From Micavibrio sp. UBA1850 (GTDB taxonomy: Bacteria; Pseudomonadota; Alphaproteobacteria; Micavibrionales; Micavibrionaceae), in the NCBI GenBank assembly GCA_002338525.1, contig DDIM01000001.1, positions 95,859 through 146,788 of the forward strand: DNA of 50,930 nt, read 5' to 3'. The position numbers and the translations under genes are program-made. Shown here in pieces: positions 7,437 to 15,990 of this stretch (the stretch's first letter is position 1; every line of letters begins with the position of its first letter). The notes below the pieces were generated by a model. It was not told where the DNA came from. It did not search any database and was given only the letters and a program-made list of their open reading frames with translations.

Positions 7437-9089
7437 TTATTTCTTAGGCTTCTTTTTAATGGCAAGATCCTTGTCTTTTTCCAAAATAGGATAGGCAATT
7501 GAAGTAATAAGACTGTTTATACGACGTAAATCCCGCGTGATATCCATATGCATGCCTGATGTATCAAGCGTTTCTGGTATACGATCGGTAATACGTCTCA
7601 TATGCGCTTTATTGGTCTCAACCTCGGCACGCTTGATTTGGTTTTTGTCATCAATCATCTGCTGCGCAAGATTTCTGTCACCAGACATATACACTGATTG
7701 TGCAAGACTTACGCTTTTTAAAACCATTTCAAACAGCTCTGATATTTCGCCAAAGCCTTGTTTAGAAAAATACTTTTGATCTTTAATTTTACGCTGAACG
7801 ACAGGGATGAGGTTGCGATCAATAATATCGCCAATATGTTCAAGGTTGGTTGCAAATGTTAGGGTATGGAAGTGGCTGACCCCCTCTTCCTCACTCATGG
7901 ACACCTGCGCCATACGGGCCATGTAATGCTTAATCTTTTTATAAAGAGCATCAATTTCATCATCCATTTTCTTCACTTTAGCCAAAGCATGCTCATCATT
8001 ATTGACCATGGCCTTCATACACGTCCTAACCATTTTCTCTGTCATATCTGCCAAACGCAAAGTTTCACGAGACGCCCCAATCAAGGCCAGAGATGGCGTT
8101 TCAACATCCTTCTCATTCAAATATTTTGGAAGTGATCCATCTTCACTCGGCGGTCTATCAGGAAGAAGCTTTCGCGTAATAGAGGCAACGACCGAAATAA
8201 ATGGTAAAAACGCAATCGCAAGCCCTATGTTAAACGCAGTATGAAAATGTACGATAAAGCGCTCATCTGCAGGGAACAGAAGCTTCATCTCTTGAACCAC
8301 GAGCGGAATAAAAGGGAATATTAAAGCCACTCCACACACACGCATCACTAAGTTACCAATAGGCACACGCTGCGCATTAATATGGTCTCCACGCGCCGCC
8401 ACAATCGGGGCGACAACGTTACCAATATTTGCCCCGAGCACGATAAGAAGCGCCAACTCAAGCGGGAGCACGCCAGAGCCAAACAAAGAAGCGACAAGCA
8501 GAACAATAGCTAAAGATGAATGAACCAACCATGTCAAAATAACAGCAAAGACGAGCGCCATTATTGGGTCCGCGGCCAAAGGCGCCAAAACTAGCGGCAG
8601 AAGGTCAGACTCTTTTAGAGGGCCTGCCGACTGCTTGATCCACGCCAATGCAAACAGCATCATCCCTAGACCTAAACCAACGCGGCCAAGCTGCTTCCAA
8701 CGCCCTGTATTACTTTTTGAAGAATGTAGAAAATAACCAATAATGATCATAGTCGGCGCAAGCCAAGACACATCAAACACTAAAAGCTGTGCGACAAGCG
8801 TTGTACCAATATCAGCCCCCAACACAATTGCCAAACCGCCCACCACGGTGATTAAACCGCGCCCGACAAAGCCTGAAATCAACATCGTTGTGGCTGTTGA
8901 GCTTTGTAAAAACATCGTCACAATCAAACCAGAAATGAGTGCGATAAAGCGATTACTCGTTCCACGCTCTAATACACGGCGTAGCGACAAGCCAAAGGCA
9001 CGCGTAACACCGAGGCGCACAAGACGTAGGCCATATAACAGTAGGCAAACACCACCAATAATATTGATCAAAACAAGTGTAGGAGTCAT
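7437..9089 (-). CDS. Na/Pi cotransporter family protein (NptA/YjbB type) with PhoU-like C-terminal domain
   Basis: Inner-membrane protein of 550 residues predicted to move phosphate with sodium or to export it. The first 310 residues contain about eight hydrophobic segments arranged as an inverted repeat. The repeat hallmarks are QSSTATT near residue 62 and VHSSLA near residue 190, each followed by a LGANIG/LGADIGTT motif. From about residue 345 to the end is a cytosolic PhoU-like helical domain (ETLRLADMTEKMVRTCMKA..LEHIGDIIDRNL). The length agrees with the family's usual 540-600. A TATAAT hexamer ends only five bases before the ATG and there is no Shine-Dalgarno sequence, so a leaderless transcript is possible but unproven. 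It is followed after 50 bases by nothing on its own strand; the DUF924 gene lies upstream. Confidence 0.88.
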   Translation of the reverse strand: MTPTLVLINIIGGVCLLLYGLRLVRLGVTRAFGLSLRRVLERGTSNRFIALISGLIVTMFLQSSTATTMLISGFVGRGLITVVGGLAIVLGADIGTTLVAQLLVFDVSWLAPTMIIIGYFLHSSKSNTGRWKQLGRVGLGLGMMLFALAWIKQSAGPLKESDLLPLVLAPLAADPIMALVFAVILTWLVHSSLAIVLLVASLFGSGVLPLELALLIVLGANIGNVVAPIVAARGDHINAQRVPIGNLVMRVCGVALIFPFIPLVVQEMKLLFPADERFIVHFHTAFNIGLAIAFLPFISVVASITRKLLPDRPPSEDGSLPKYLNEKDVETPSLALIGASRETLRLADMTEKMVRTCMKAMVNNDEHALAKVKKMDDEIDALYKKIKHYMARMAQVSMSEEEGVSHFHTLTFATNLEHIGDIIDRNLIPVVQRKIKDQKYFSKQGFGEISELFEMVLKSVSLAQSVYMSGDRNLAQQMIDDKNQIKRAEVETNKAHMRRITDRIPETLDTSGMHMDITRDLRRINSLITSIAYPILEKDKDLAIKKKPKK

Positions 9090-9139
9090 AACATATTATA
9101 CTTTACTAATACGAAGAATTGAAACGAATAAATTCAATT

Positions 9140-9691
9140 TCAAAATCCTGTGCCGCCATTTGCGAAATACTCGTCTTCTTCAGATGTATTTTCACGCCCC
9201 AAAATAGGGTTTCGGTGTGGGAAGCGTCCATATTTCTCAATAAGCTTATAATGGCGTAATGCATAATCATACGCCAAAGGATCATCGTTTTTTAATGTTT
9301 TAAAAAGCTCTAAAGATTTCTTTTGATCTGTCAAATTTTCACTATGTTCAAAAGGCAAATATACAAAGCGACGCTTTAACGGGCTCACAACCTGATCAAG
9401 TCCCTTACTGATGGCATATTTAGCAATCAATAACGCATGGGCATCTGTTGCAAAAGCCTGAGGCGTGTCACGGAACATGTTTCTGGGAAATTGATCCAGA
9501 ATAATACATAAACATAAAACCCCGTCAGCATCATTTTTCCATGAATCAAGACCAGATTGGCGTGCTATTTCATAGACCTCAAGAAATCTTGATTTGATCA
9601 TTTGGTCAAAATCAGGGTTTTTCTGAAACCATTGCTGTGGTTGCGTTTCTTCAAACCAAAAGTCCAAGATTTCTTTTTGAGTATCATTCAT
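9140..9691 (-). CDS. DUF924 family protein
   Basis: The start (ILDFWFEETQPQQWFQKNPDFDQMIKSRF), the centre (VLCLCIILDQFPRNMFRDTPQAFATDAHALLIAKYAISKGLD) and the end (DYALRHYKLIEKYGRFPHRNPILGRENTSEEDEYF) are the diagnostic blocks of DUF924, a soluble, helical TPR-like family of unknown biochemical function found widely in proteobacteria. The length of 183 residues is normal. It follows petC by 15 bases on the same strand and may be expressed from the pet operon. No Shine-Dalgarno sequence is evident at the ATG. Confidence 0.9.
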   Translation of the reverse strand: MNDTQKEILDFWFEETQPQQWFQKNPDFDQMIKSRFLEVYEIARQSGLDSWKNDADGVLCLCIILDQFPRNMFRDTPQAFATDAHALLIAKYAISKGLDQVVSPLKRRFVYLPFEHSENLTDQKKSLELFKTLKNDDPLAYDYALRHYKLIEKYGRFPHRNPILGRENTSEEDEYFANGGTGF

Positions 9692-9706
9692 ATGAAAACA
9701 ATCAGC

Positions 9707-10483
9707 TTAAGCCTTCTTTTTCTTTTTAACGTCAGCCCAGATTTTACGCTTCACAAGAAACAGAATGAATGTGAACACCATCAAATATAAGACAACTCTA
9801 ATTCCCATTTGCTTGCGATGCTCCATCTCAGGCTCGGCCGCCCAAGTCAGAAAATGTGTCACATCAAGTGCATATTGATCAACAGTCTCAGGTGTTCCGT
9901 CTTCATAGGCCACAAGACCATCTGACAATGGCGCAGGCATCGCAATCACATGACCTGGCATATATTCGTTCCAGTACTGCCCAGGCAGAAGCTCAGTGCC
10001 TTCAGGTGCGTCCTCATAACCAACAAGAACACCATGAATATAATCTGCACCACCGGCACGCGCCTTCGTGATCAAAGATAAATCAGGTGGATATGCACCA
10101 TTATTGGCATATTTTGCGGCTGCTTTATTAGGGTAAGGCGATACAAATTTATCGCTTGGACGACCGGGACGATCAAACATCTCCCCCTCTTCGCTTGGCC
10201 CGTCTTGTACTGTGTATTCAGACGCAATTGTTTTAATTTGCGCCTCATTATAACCAAGTGCCTCCAAGTTACGGTAGTATACACGCTTCAACCCGTGACA
10301 CGCCGCACATACATTTCTATAGACCTGCAAACCCCGTTGCAAAGCTGCACGATCGTAGGTTCCAAAAGGCCCACTAAATGACCAATCTTGCTTTGGCGGC
10401 TCGACCGCATCACCCGCGGCCATAGCTGGCAAAGCAGGAGATGTTGTTATAATTAATGCTGCAAAAAGAACTAATTTTTTCAT
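9707..10483 (-). CDS. petC: Ubiquinol-cytochrome c reductase cytochrome c1 subunit
   Basis: Cytochrome c1 of complex III accepts electrons from the Rieske protein and passes them to soluble cytochrome c on the periplasmic side. A Sec signal peptide occupies residues 1-22. The covalent haem motif CAACH is near residue 40, and the distal methionine is probably in MPAPLSDG. Other c1 hallmarks are PYPNKAAAKYANNGAYPPDLSLI and ADYIHGVLVGY. A C-terminal membrane anchor (VVLYLMVFTFILFLV) precedes a Lys-rich tail. It is the last gene of petABC, six bases after petB. AGGGG lies about 11 bases before the ATG within the end of petB. Confidence 0.95.
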   Translation of the reverse strand: MKKLVLFAALIITTSPALPAMAAGDAVEPPKQDWSFSGPFGTYDRAALQRGLQVYRNVCAACHGLKRVYYRNLEALGYNEAQIKTIASEYTVQDGPSEEGEMFDRPGRPSDKFVSPYPNKAAAKYANNGAYPPDLSLITKARAGGADYIHGVLVGYEDAPEGTELLPGQYWNEYMPGHVIAMPAPLSDGLVAYEDGTPETVDQYALDVTHFLTWAAEPEMEHRKQMGIRVVLYLMVFTFILFLVKRKIWADVKKKKKA

Positions 10484-10489
10484 TTATGT

Positions 10490-11953
10490 TTACCCCTTCG
10501 CCACAGTTTTTTGTGGTTTGTCCGTCACGGACTTATAAATACTCTCAGGAAGATCCTTCACAGGTTCAAACTTACTTAAAAAGGCCACGCCAACAGTAAA
10601 GAAGCCCATATAGTAAAGCATCCCGATTTGCGACAACGGTACCCAAAATCCTTCAGCTGGTTTTGCGCCACATATTGTTAAAATAACGATATCAACGACA
10701 AGCAGAAGAACACCTATTTTAAACCATGGACGGAAGCGTGCGCTACGATTTGGATGAGTATCGATAAATGGCAGAACGAATAGCAATAGGATTGACCCAA
10801 ACATCGCCAAAACACCGCAAAGTTTCGCATCAACGAAAGCCGCACTAAACGGCAATGGCAAAGCTATGTCACCTGAAGCCAGCTCAAGCTGTGAGAAATA
10901 CCCACCAAGTAAGAACACACCAGCAATAGCCATAAGCACGCCCATAGATTTCAAGTCAATGTCTTTGCCTTTGGCGCGTGTAAAGAGTGGGAACACCGCC
11001 AATGCAGTAATCGCCAAGCCTACAAGAAGGTAAATATTAATACCAAATGTGAACGCACGCAAAATGGCATAAAACGGTAGGAAGTACCACTCAGGCACAA
11101 TATGTGCCGGCGTCACCAAGGGATCAGCAGGAATATAGTTGTCTGCGTGCCCTAAAGAATTTGGAAAGAAGAACACAAACACTGCATAGATTGTAATGAA
11201 GAACATCAAGCCAAATGTATCTTTCATCGTGTAGTATGGATGAAATGGCAATGTATCTTTTTCTGTTTTAGGTTCAACACCAGACGGGTTATTCGATCCC
11301 GTCACATGAAGCGCCCATACATGTAAAAACACAACACCGACAATTACAAACGGCAATAGGTAGTGTAGCGCAAAGAAACGGTTCAACGTCGCATTATCAA
11401 TAGAAAAACCACCACGCAGCCACACAACAATGCTATCACCAATAAGCGGAATAGCAGAGAAAAAGCTTGTGATCACCTGTGCGCCCCAAAAGCTCATTTG
11501 TCCCCACGGCAACACATAGCCCATAAAGGCTGTGGCCATCATCAATAAGAAGATCAGAACCCCAAACATCCATAGCAACTCACGTGGTTGCTTGTATGAT
11601 CCGTAATAAAGGCCACGGAAAATGTGAATATAAACAGCGATAAAGAAAAACGATGCGCCGTTTGCATGAATATAGCGAACGAGCCATCCGTAATTAACAT
11701 CACGCATAATACGTTCGACACTATCAAAGGCCATATCTTGGTGTGCTGCATAATGCATCGCCAGAGTAATCCCAGATATAATCATAGTCACCAGCATGAA
11801 CATGGCAATGGCCCCGAAATTCCAAAAATAATTGAAATTTCGCGGTGTAGGAAACACACCATATTCTTTTTGAACCATTGTAAAGATAGGAAGACGTGAA
11901 TCGACCCACTCTACGACTGGATTATCAAATTTTTCTCTTTTTCCGCTCGCCAT
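10490..11953 (-). CDS. petB: Cytochrome b of the bc1 complex
   Basis: Cytochrome b carries the two b haems and the quinol oxidation and reduction sites of complex III in the inner membrane. Haem-ligand histidines are visible in the second helix (MHYAAHQD, preceding the quinone-site region) and in the YIHANGASFFFIAVYIHIFRGLYYGSYK block. The WGAQVITSFFSAIPLIGD quinol-site helix and the PEWYFLPFYAILRA motif are intact. At 487 residues it is longer than the common 400-430, because two or three extra hydrophobic segments follow the core; such C-terminal extensions are known in alphaproteobacterial cytochrome b. It lies eight bases after petA and six before petC. Confidence 0.96.
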   Translation of the reverse strand: MASGKREKFDNPVVEWVDSRLPIFTMVQKEYGVFPTPRNFNYFWNFGAIAMFMLVTMIISGITLAMHYAAHQDMAFDSVERIMRDVNYGWLVRYIHANGASFFFIAVYIHIFRGLYYGSYKQPRELLWMFGVLIFLLMMATAFMGYVLPWGQMSFWGAQVITSFFSAIPLIGDSIVVWLRGGFSIDNATLNRFFALHYLLPFVIVGVVFLHVWALHVTGSNNPSGVEPKTEKDTLPFHPYYTMKDTFGLMFFITIYAVFVFFFPNSLGHADNYIPADPLVTPAHIVPEWYFLPFYAILRAFTFGINIYLLVGLAITALAVFPLFTRAKGKDIDLKSMGVLMAIAGVFLLGGYFSQLELASGDIALPLPFSAAFVDAKLCGVLAMFGSILLLFVLPFIDTHPNRSARFRPWFKIGVLLLVVDIVILTICGAKPAEGFWVPLSQIGMLYYMGFFTVGVAFLSKFEPVKDLPESIYKSVTDKPQKTVAKG

Positions 11954-11960
11954 AACTTAA

Positions 11961-12521
11961 TTACCCGATTTTCACTGTTGTATCACTTAAGAATTCGTAA
12001 GGTGGAATGATTAGATTTTTAGGTGCAGGCCCCTTACGAATACGTCCCGCTGTATCATAATGTGATCCGTGGCATGGGCAGAACCACCCGCCATACTCAC
12101 CTTTTTGATCCCCTGATTTTTGCCCCAAAGGCACGCAACCCAAATGCGTACAAATTCCTGTCATGATCAACCATTCAGGCTTTTGCGCGCGCTCTTCATC
12201 TGTTTCTTTATCGCGCAGTGCGTTCATATCTACTGCGCGCGCCGCATCAATTTCAGCTTGCGTACGACGACGTATAAACACCGGTGCACCGCGCCACATC
12301 ACAGTGATTGCCTGTCCAACCTCGACAGGAGTTAGATCAACTTCAGTTGTAGAAAGTGCCAATGTATCCGCGGCGGGGTTCATCTGATCAACCAGCGGCC
12401 AAGCGACACTCCCCGCGGCAACAGCAGCCATTGAGGCGGCTGTTAAATATAAGAAATCACGCTTGCTTCCGTCTTCAACGGGGGCTTTATCTGATGATAC
12501 TGTCTTAGAATCTTTACTCAT
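11961..12521 (-). CDS. petA: Rieske iron-sulfur subunit of the bc1 complex
   Basis: The Rieske protein moves electrons from quinol to cytochrome c1. Cluster ligands are C124 and H126 in CTHLGC and C148 and H151 in CPCHGSH; the partner cysteines 129 and 150 form the usual disulfide. The N-terminal anchor (FLYLTAASMAAVAAGSVAWPLV) follows SKRDFLY, a Tat-type signal in which the usual RR pair is KR (residues 20-21). The leader just upstream of the ATG contains four tandem GTAA units and no recognisable Shine-Dalgarno sequence. It is the first gene of petABC. Confidence 0.95.
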   Translation of the reverse strand: MSKDSKTVSSDKAPVEDGSKRDFLYLTAASMAAVAAGSVAWPLVDQMNPAADTLALSTTEVDLTPVEVGQAITVMWRGAPVFIRRRTQAEIDAARAVDMNALRDKETDEERAQKPEWLIMTGICTHLGCVPLGQKSGDQKGEYGGWFCPCHGSHYDTAGRIRKGPAPKNLIIPPYEFLSDTTVKIG

Positions 12522-12525
12522 AATT

Positions 12526-12541
12526 TTACTTACTTACTTAC
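12526..12541. repeat. Tetranucleotide repeat (TTAC x4) in the petA leader
   Basis: Four perfect TTAC units on the plus strand, read as GTAA units on the petA strand, begin five bases upstream of the petA ATG, where a ribosome binding site would be expected. Four units are few, and length variation is not shown. Confidence 0.7.
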
Positions 12542-12667
12542 GTTATTTATGTATTGCGCAATAGGGCGAATATCATTATTTGTTATTTACTTCAAGTTAG
12601 CAACTGATAAATAAGAAATTTTATCCTCAAATACAACAACAAAGCGTAATGCGCAAACCTCATAGCT

Positions 12668-13132
12668 ATGCCAAACATCAACCTTGCTTTTTACCAACCT
12701 GACATTCCACAAAACGTAGGCGCCGCCATGCGATTATGCGCCTGTTTGGACGTGGGGATGCATGTCATTGAACCGTGCGGATTTGCATGGAAAGAAAGCG
12801 AGTTCAAGCGCTCTGGCATGGATTACCGGACACACGTAAACCTCACGCGCTACTCCAGCTGGGAAAAATATAAAGAACAAAACAGCAGTAAGCGCCTGAT
12901 ACTTTTAACAACGAAAGCCTCTGTCCCCTACACTCAGATTGATTATAAAGACGGAGATACATTGCTATTGGGCCGTGAAAGTTCTGGCGTCCCTGACGAC
13001 ATTCACGAGATTGTGGACGAACGTGTCATCATCCCTATGCATGGGACTATGAGATCTTTAAATGTTATAAACTCTGCCTCGATGGTAATTGGAGAAGCAC
13101 TGAGACAAGCATCAAATAAAGCAGCACTATAA
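12668..13132 (+). CDS. trmL: tRNA (cytidine(34)-2'-O)-methyltransferase (SPOUT family)
   Basis: TrmL methylates the wobble nucleotide ribose of leucine tRNAs with SAM. The protein has the small SPOUT fold with its knot: NLAFYQPDIPQNVGAAMRLCACLDVGMHVIEPCGF (residues 4-38), LLGRESSGVPDDIHE (about 100-114) and IPMHGTMRSLNVINSASMVIGEALRQ (about 120-146). The length of 154 residues is typical, and there is no RNA-binding extension as in TrmH. It is followed 22 bases later by hemF on the same strand, so these two are probably cotranscribed. It diverges from petA across about 145 bases. Confidence 0.93.
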   Translation: MPNINLAFYQPDIPQNVGAAMRLCACLDVGMHVIEPCGFAWKESEFKRSGMDYRTHVNLTRYSSWEKYKEQNSSKRLILLTTKASVPYTQIDYKDGDTLLLGRESSGVPDDIHEIVDERVIIPMHGTMRSLNVINSASMVIGEALRQASNKAAL

Positions 13133-13154
13133 AAGGCTAAAAAAGAGATTAAAA

Positions 13155-14009
13155 ATGAATGATTTAGACAACAAAAAGCAGCAAGCACAAGACTGGTTTA
13201 AAACGCTACGAAATCAAATATGTGCGTCTTTCGAAGCCCTTGAAACCAATGGCGCTCAATTTGAAAGAACGCCGTGGGATCGCGGCAATAGCGATGCCCC
13301 AAACGAGTCGGGCAGTATATTGAACGGTGGCGGTGAAATGTCGGTCATGCGCGGTGAGGTTTTTGAAAAGGTCGGCGTCAATATATCAACTGTACATGGG
13401 ACATTTAGCGAGCAGTTTCGTGACAAAATACCAGGAGCTAAAGAGAGCAACGGCGCATTTTGGGCCAGTGGCGTATCATTGGTTGCGCATATGAAAAACC
13501 CTTATGTTCCTGCCGTTCATATGAATACACGTATGATTGCAACATCCAAATGTTGGTTTGGTGGTGGCGCAGACCTCACCCCCACTTTTGAATATGAACA
13601 AGACACAAAAGATTTTCATGATGCGTTTAAAGCATGTTGCGACAAACATGACGAGACATACTATCCACGCTTCAAAAAATGGTGCGACGAATACTTCTTC
13701 CTTCCGCATCGTAACGAAGCCCGCGGCATTGGTGGAATTTTTTATGACTATTTAGACACAGAATGGGATAAACATTTTGCCTTTACTAAAGATGTCGGCA
13801 CAACATTCGATCAAATATTCCCAGAAATTGTTCGCCGTCGCATGAACGAGGCGTGGACAGAGGAGGCAAAAGACAAACAGCGCATCAAGCGTGGCCGTTA
13901 TGCCGAGTTTAACTTACTTTATGACAGAGGCACACAATTTGGCCTTAAAACAGGCGGAAACACAGATGCTATTCTCATGTCTATGCCGCCCGAGGCAAAA
14001 TGGGCTTAG
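13155..14009 (+). CDS. hemF: Oxygen-dependent coproporphyrinogen III oxidase
   Basis: HemF carries out the oxidative decarboxylation of coproporphyrinogen III to protoporphyrinogen IX in haem synthesis. Family signatures are WDRGNSDAPNESGSILNGGGEMSVMRGEVFEKVGVNISTVHG, then MNTRMIATSKCWFGGGADLTP, and RGIGGIFYDYLD; the C-terminal RGRYAEFNLLYDRGTQFGLKTGGNTDAILMSMPP is also diagnostic. The length of 284 residues is slightly shorter than E. coli HemF (299). It lies 22 bases behind trmL and its stop overlaps that of the convergent DUF3592 gene by four bases. Haem supply fits the adjacent bc1 genes, though they are transcribed divergently. Confidence 0.96.
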   Translation: MNDLDNKKQQAQDWFKTLRNQICASFEALETNGAQFERTPWDRGNSDAPNESGSILNGGGEMSVMRGEVFEKVGVNISTVHGTFSEQFRDKIPGAKESNGAFWASGVSLVAHMKNPYVPAVHMNTRMIATSKCWFGGGADLTPTFEYEQDTKDFHDAFKACCDKHDETYYPRFKKWCDEYFFLPHRNEARGIGGIFYDYLDTEWDKHFAFTKDVGTTFDQIFPEIVRRRMNEAWTEEAKDKQRIKRGRYAEFNLLYDRGTQFGLKTGGNTDAILMSMPPEAKWA

Positions 14010-14485
14010 GTAACGAGGCCACTATTCATATAAGCCAGCATTGTGCCAACTGCGACAATCAAACACCCCATAACTCCTTCAGAATTTGGTTTATCGGACA
14101 CCCCTTCAGGAAGTAACACAGCCTGCTGAGGGTTTTGGGCGTTATAAAACACTTCGACGCCGCTCCCCTCAGGAAACATAGATGTTGCCTTATCCACGTC
14201 TGACTTTACGATAATGTCACTTCCGATTTGAACTTTATCACTCGTGTAAACCTGCCCATCGACTTGATATTGGTATTTAAGATTGAAATAGTAGCTACGA
14301 TAATCATTTGAACCGACAACCTTAGGCCCCTTCCCTTGAACCTTAATGTTCAAAACTTTACCCTTCGCCTTCGGCCAACGGTAAACATCTTCGATACGCC
14401 GCTTTTTTATAAAAAAACCGTAATGCATTAGCCATCCGCCACCTAAAACCATCATAACACCAATAATAAAGGGTAATATCTCCAT
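14006..14485 (-). CDS. DUF3592 membrane protein
   Basis: A 159-residue protein with one N-terminal hydrophobic segment (residues 4-25) and a second at the C-terminus (about 138-155). Between them is a beta-rich extracytoplasmic domain with the DUF3592 pattern: WPKAKGKVLNIKV, YYFNLKYQYQVDGQVYTSDKVQIGS and GSGVEVFYNAQNPQQAVLLPE. Function is unknown. It starts two bases after the cca stop on the same strand, indicating translational coupling, and overlaps the end of hemF. Confidence 0.8.
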   Translation of the reverse strand: MEILPFIIGVMMVLGGGWLMHYGFFIKKRRIEDVYRWPKAKGKVLNIKVQGKGPKVVGSNDYRSYYFNLKYQYQVDGQVYTSDKVQIGSDIIVKSDVDKATSMFPEGSGVEVFYNAQNPQQAVLLPEGVSDKPNSEGVMGCLIVAVGTMLAYMNSGLVT

Positions 14486-14487
14486 GT

Positions 14488-15714
14488 TTACACTCCCGCT
14501 TTTTGTTTAGAATAGATAATACACGCATCATGATCAGGCATAAAATTCTCTTGAATCCACCATGTCTCTGATTCTTTCAAGATACGCCCTAAATCTGGGC
14601 CTTCCTCAAACCCATGATCCAATAGGTCTTTACCTTTTATGGGGAATACAGGAATATCTTCCTGTAGTGTAATCTTCACATCTTCGCCCTTCACAAGCAA
14701 AGTTTGAACAGCAACGGTGCGCCCAAATCGATACAATAGCTCTCGATGTGACATATCACTTTCTTTTAATGCCGCATCGAACTGTCTCAACAACTCTTTG
14801 TGCTTATTACTCAACACAAGCGCAGAAAACAGCGTTTCCAAATGCCCGCCACATAAAAAGTAAAATAAAAAAAGAGGCTCTGCCACATCATTTATAATTT
14901 GTTTTTCAGCTACATTTTGAAGTGCGTCAACATTGGGACGGCTGATGCCCAACACCTCGAAAACGCGATGATTGATCATTTCCTTGATGACTTTTACAAA
15001 TTGCTCCACACGATAGCCCACAAGTTTATCAACACGTACAATCGTTTCTCCACCTGGCTTTAGAGACTCTATACACATCTTCATGAACTCGCCTGTGACA
15101 CGTTCTTTGGATAAGTTTTGCAACAAATCCACATGCGCGCCGCATGCCTTAGCTCCCGCCTCGTCAAAGGAGGTCTTTGCATATCTGGCATTAAATCGAT
15201 AAAATCTCATTATGCGCAGGCAGTCTTCTTTTATCCTCTGCGTAGGATTTCCAACAAACCGCACAAGGCCATCTTTGGCATCGGTTAAGCCCGTGTCTAG
15301 GGGATCAAATATTTGCCCATCGCAATCCATGTACAAAGCATTCATGGTAAAATCACGTCGCCGCGCATCTGCTTCCCAAGACTGACCATAACGAACAATC
15401 GCATGCCGCCCGTCAGTCTCTATATCTTCACGTAGGCTCGTAACTTCATAAGGGACACCTTTAATGACGACAGTAACGGTGCCATGCTCGTATCCTGTAG
15501 GAATAACTTTCAGCCCTGCCGCCTTACAAACACGTATTACATCATCAGGAGGTAGCGAACATGCCAAATCTATATCTCCGTCCGGCATTCCTAAAATATG
15601 ATTGCGCACAGCCCCACCAACGATACGCAAATGGCCTAGGCGCTTGTGATCAAGCACATCAAATAGTATTTGAAGTGTAGGATCGTCTAAGAATGTAGGA
15701 CGTAGTGACGACAT
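14488..15714 (-). CDS. cca: CCA tRNA nucleotidyltransferase / poly(A) polymerase family protein
   Basis: This class II nucleotidyltransferase family adds or repairs the CCA end of tRNAs, or polyadenylates RNA. The active site is seen in RIVGGAVRNHILGMPDGDIDLAC, with the two catalytic aspartates in DGDIDL. It is followed by RYGQSWEADARRRDFTMNALYMD and the head-neck block PTQRIKEDCLRIMRFYRFNARY. I chose the ATG at 15714 (MSSLRPTFLDDP), which fits the family start. An in-frame TTG at 15741, right after the stop of the upstream gene, would add nine residues; neither has a good ribosome binding site. A C-terminal region of about 200 residues diverges from the E. coli type. CCA addition is the likely role because alphaproteobacteria usually have one such gene. 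Confidence 0.9.
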   Translation of the reverse strand: MSSLRPTFLDDPTLQILFDVLDHKRLGHLRIVGGAVRNHILGMPDGDIDLACSLPPDDVIRVCKAAGLKVIPTGYEHGTVTVVIKGVPYEVTSLREDIETDGRHAIVRYGQSWEADARRRDFTMNALYMDCDGQIFDPLDTGLTDAKDGLVRFVGNPTQRIKEDCLRIMRFYRFNARYAKTSFDEAGAKACGAHVDLLQNLSKERVTGEFMKMCIESLKPGGETIVRVDKLVGYRVEQFVKVIKEMINHRVFEVLGISRPNVDALQNVAEKQIINDVAEPLFLFYFLCGGHLETLFSALVLSNKHKELLRQFDAALKESDMSHRELLYRFGRTVAVQTLLVKGEDVKITLQEDIPVFPIKGKDLLDHGFEEGPDLGRILKESETWWIQENFMPDHDACIIYSKQKAGV

Positions 15715-15741
15715 ACGAGTATCGTATGCGTTTACAAGCAA

Positions 15742-15990
15742 TCAAACAACTTTTTTTGTCTCATCACTATCTTTTGCGCCCTTATCATCCTGCGGAAGAG
15801 CCGCTACAATATCATCTAAAAGCGTTTTTGCATGATTAGATGATGTGAGTATGTTTTTTGCAAATGAGTGCTGCTCTGTCATCTCATTTAATTCCTGTAC
15901 CAAAATTTGCGCGTAACAAGTCACGGCAGCAATTGAGTTGTAACAATCATGAATGTCTTCGCGTTGTTGCTCAGTCAATTTATATGTCAT
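15742..15990 (-). CDS. Small HisKA/DHp-like protein (82 aa), no catalytic domain
   Basis: Residues 8-62 read as a single helical hairpin of the histidine-kinase dimerisation and phosphoacceptor kind: IHDCYNSIAAVTCYAQILVQELNE, a short turn, then FAKNILTSSNHAKTLLDDIVAAL. H14 followed by D15 and N18, then the spacing to YAQIL, mirrors the HDxxN..I.gyaelL pattern of HisKA domains. No HATPase domain follows, only a polar tail. Its ATG overlaps the stop of the upstream response regulator by four bases (ATGA), so the two are translationally coupled. Possible roles are a phosphotransfer partner or an inhibitor of kinases or of the regulator. The assignment rests on pattern reading only. Confidence 0.6.
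   Translation of the reverse strand: MTYKLTEQQREDIHDCYNSIAAVTCYAQILVQELNEMTEQHSFAKNILTSSNHAKTLLDDIVAALPQDDKGAKDSDETKKVV

Noticed and set aside
8743..9207. A 154-codon plus-strand frame across the Na/Pi cotransporter gene
   Set aside because: Antisense to a clear membrane-protein gene and no binding site or motif.
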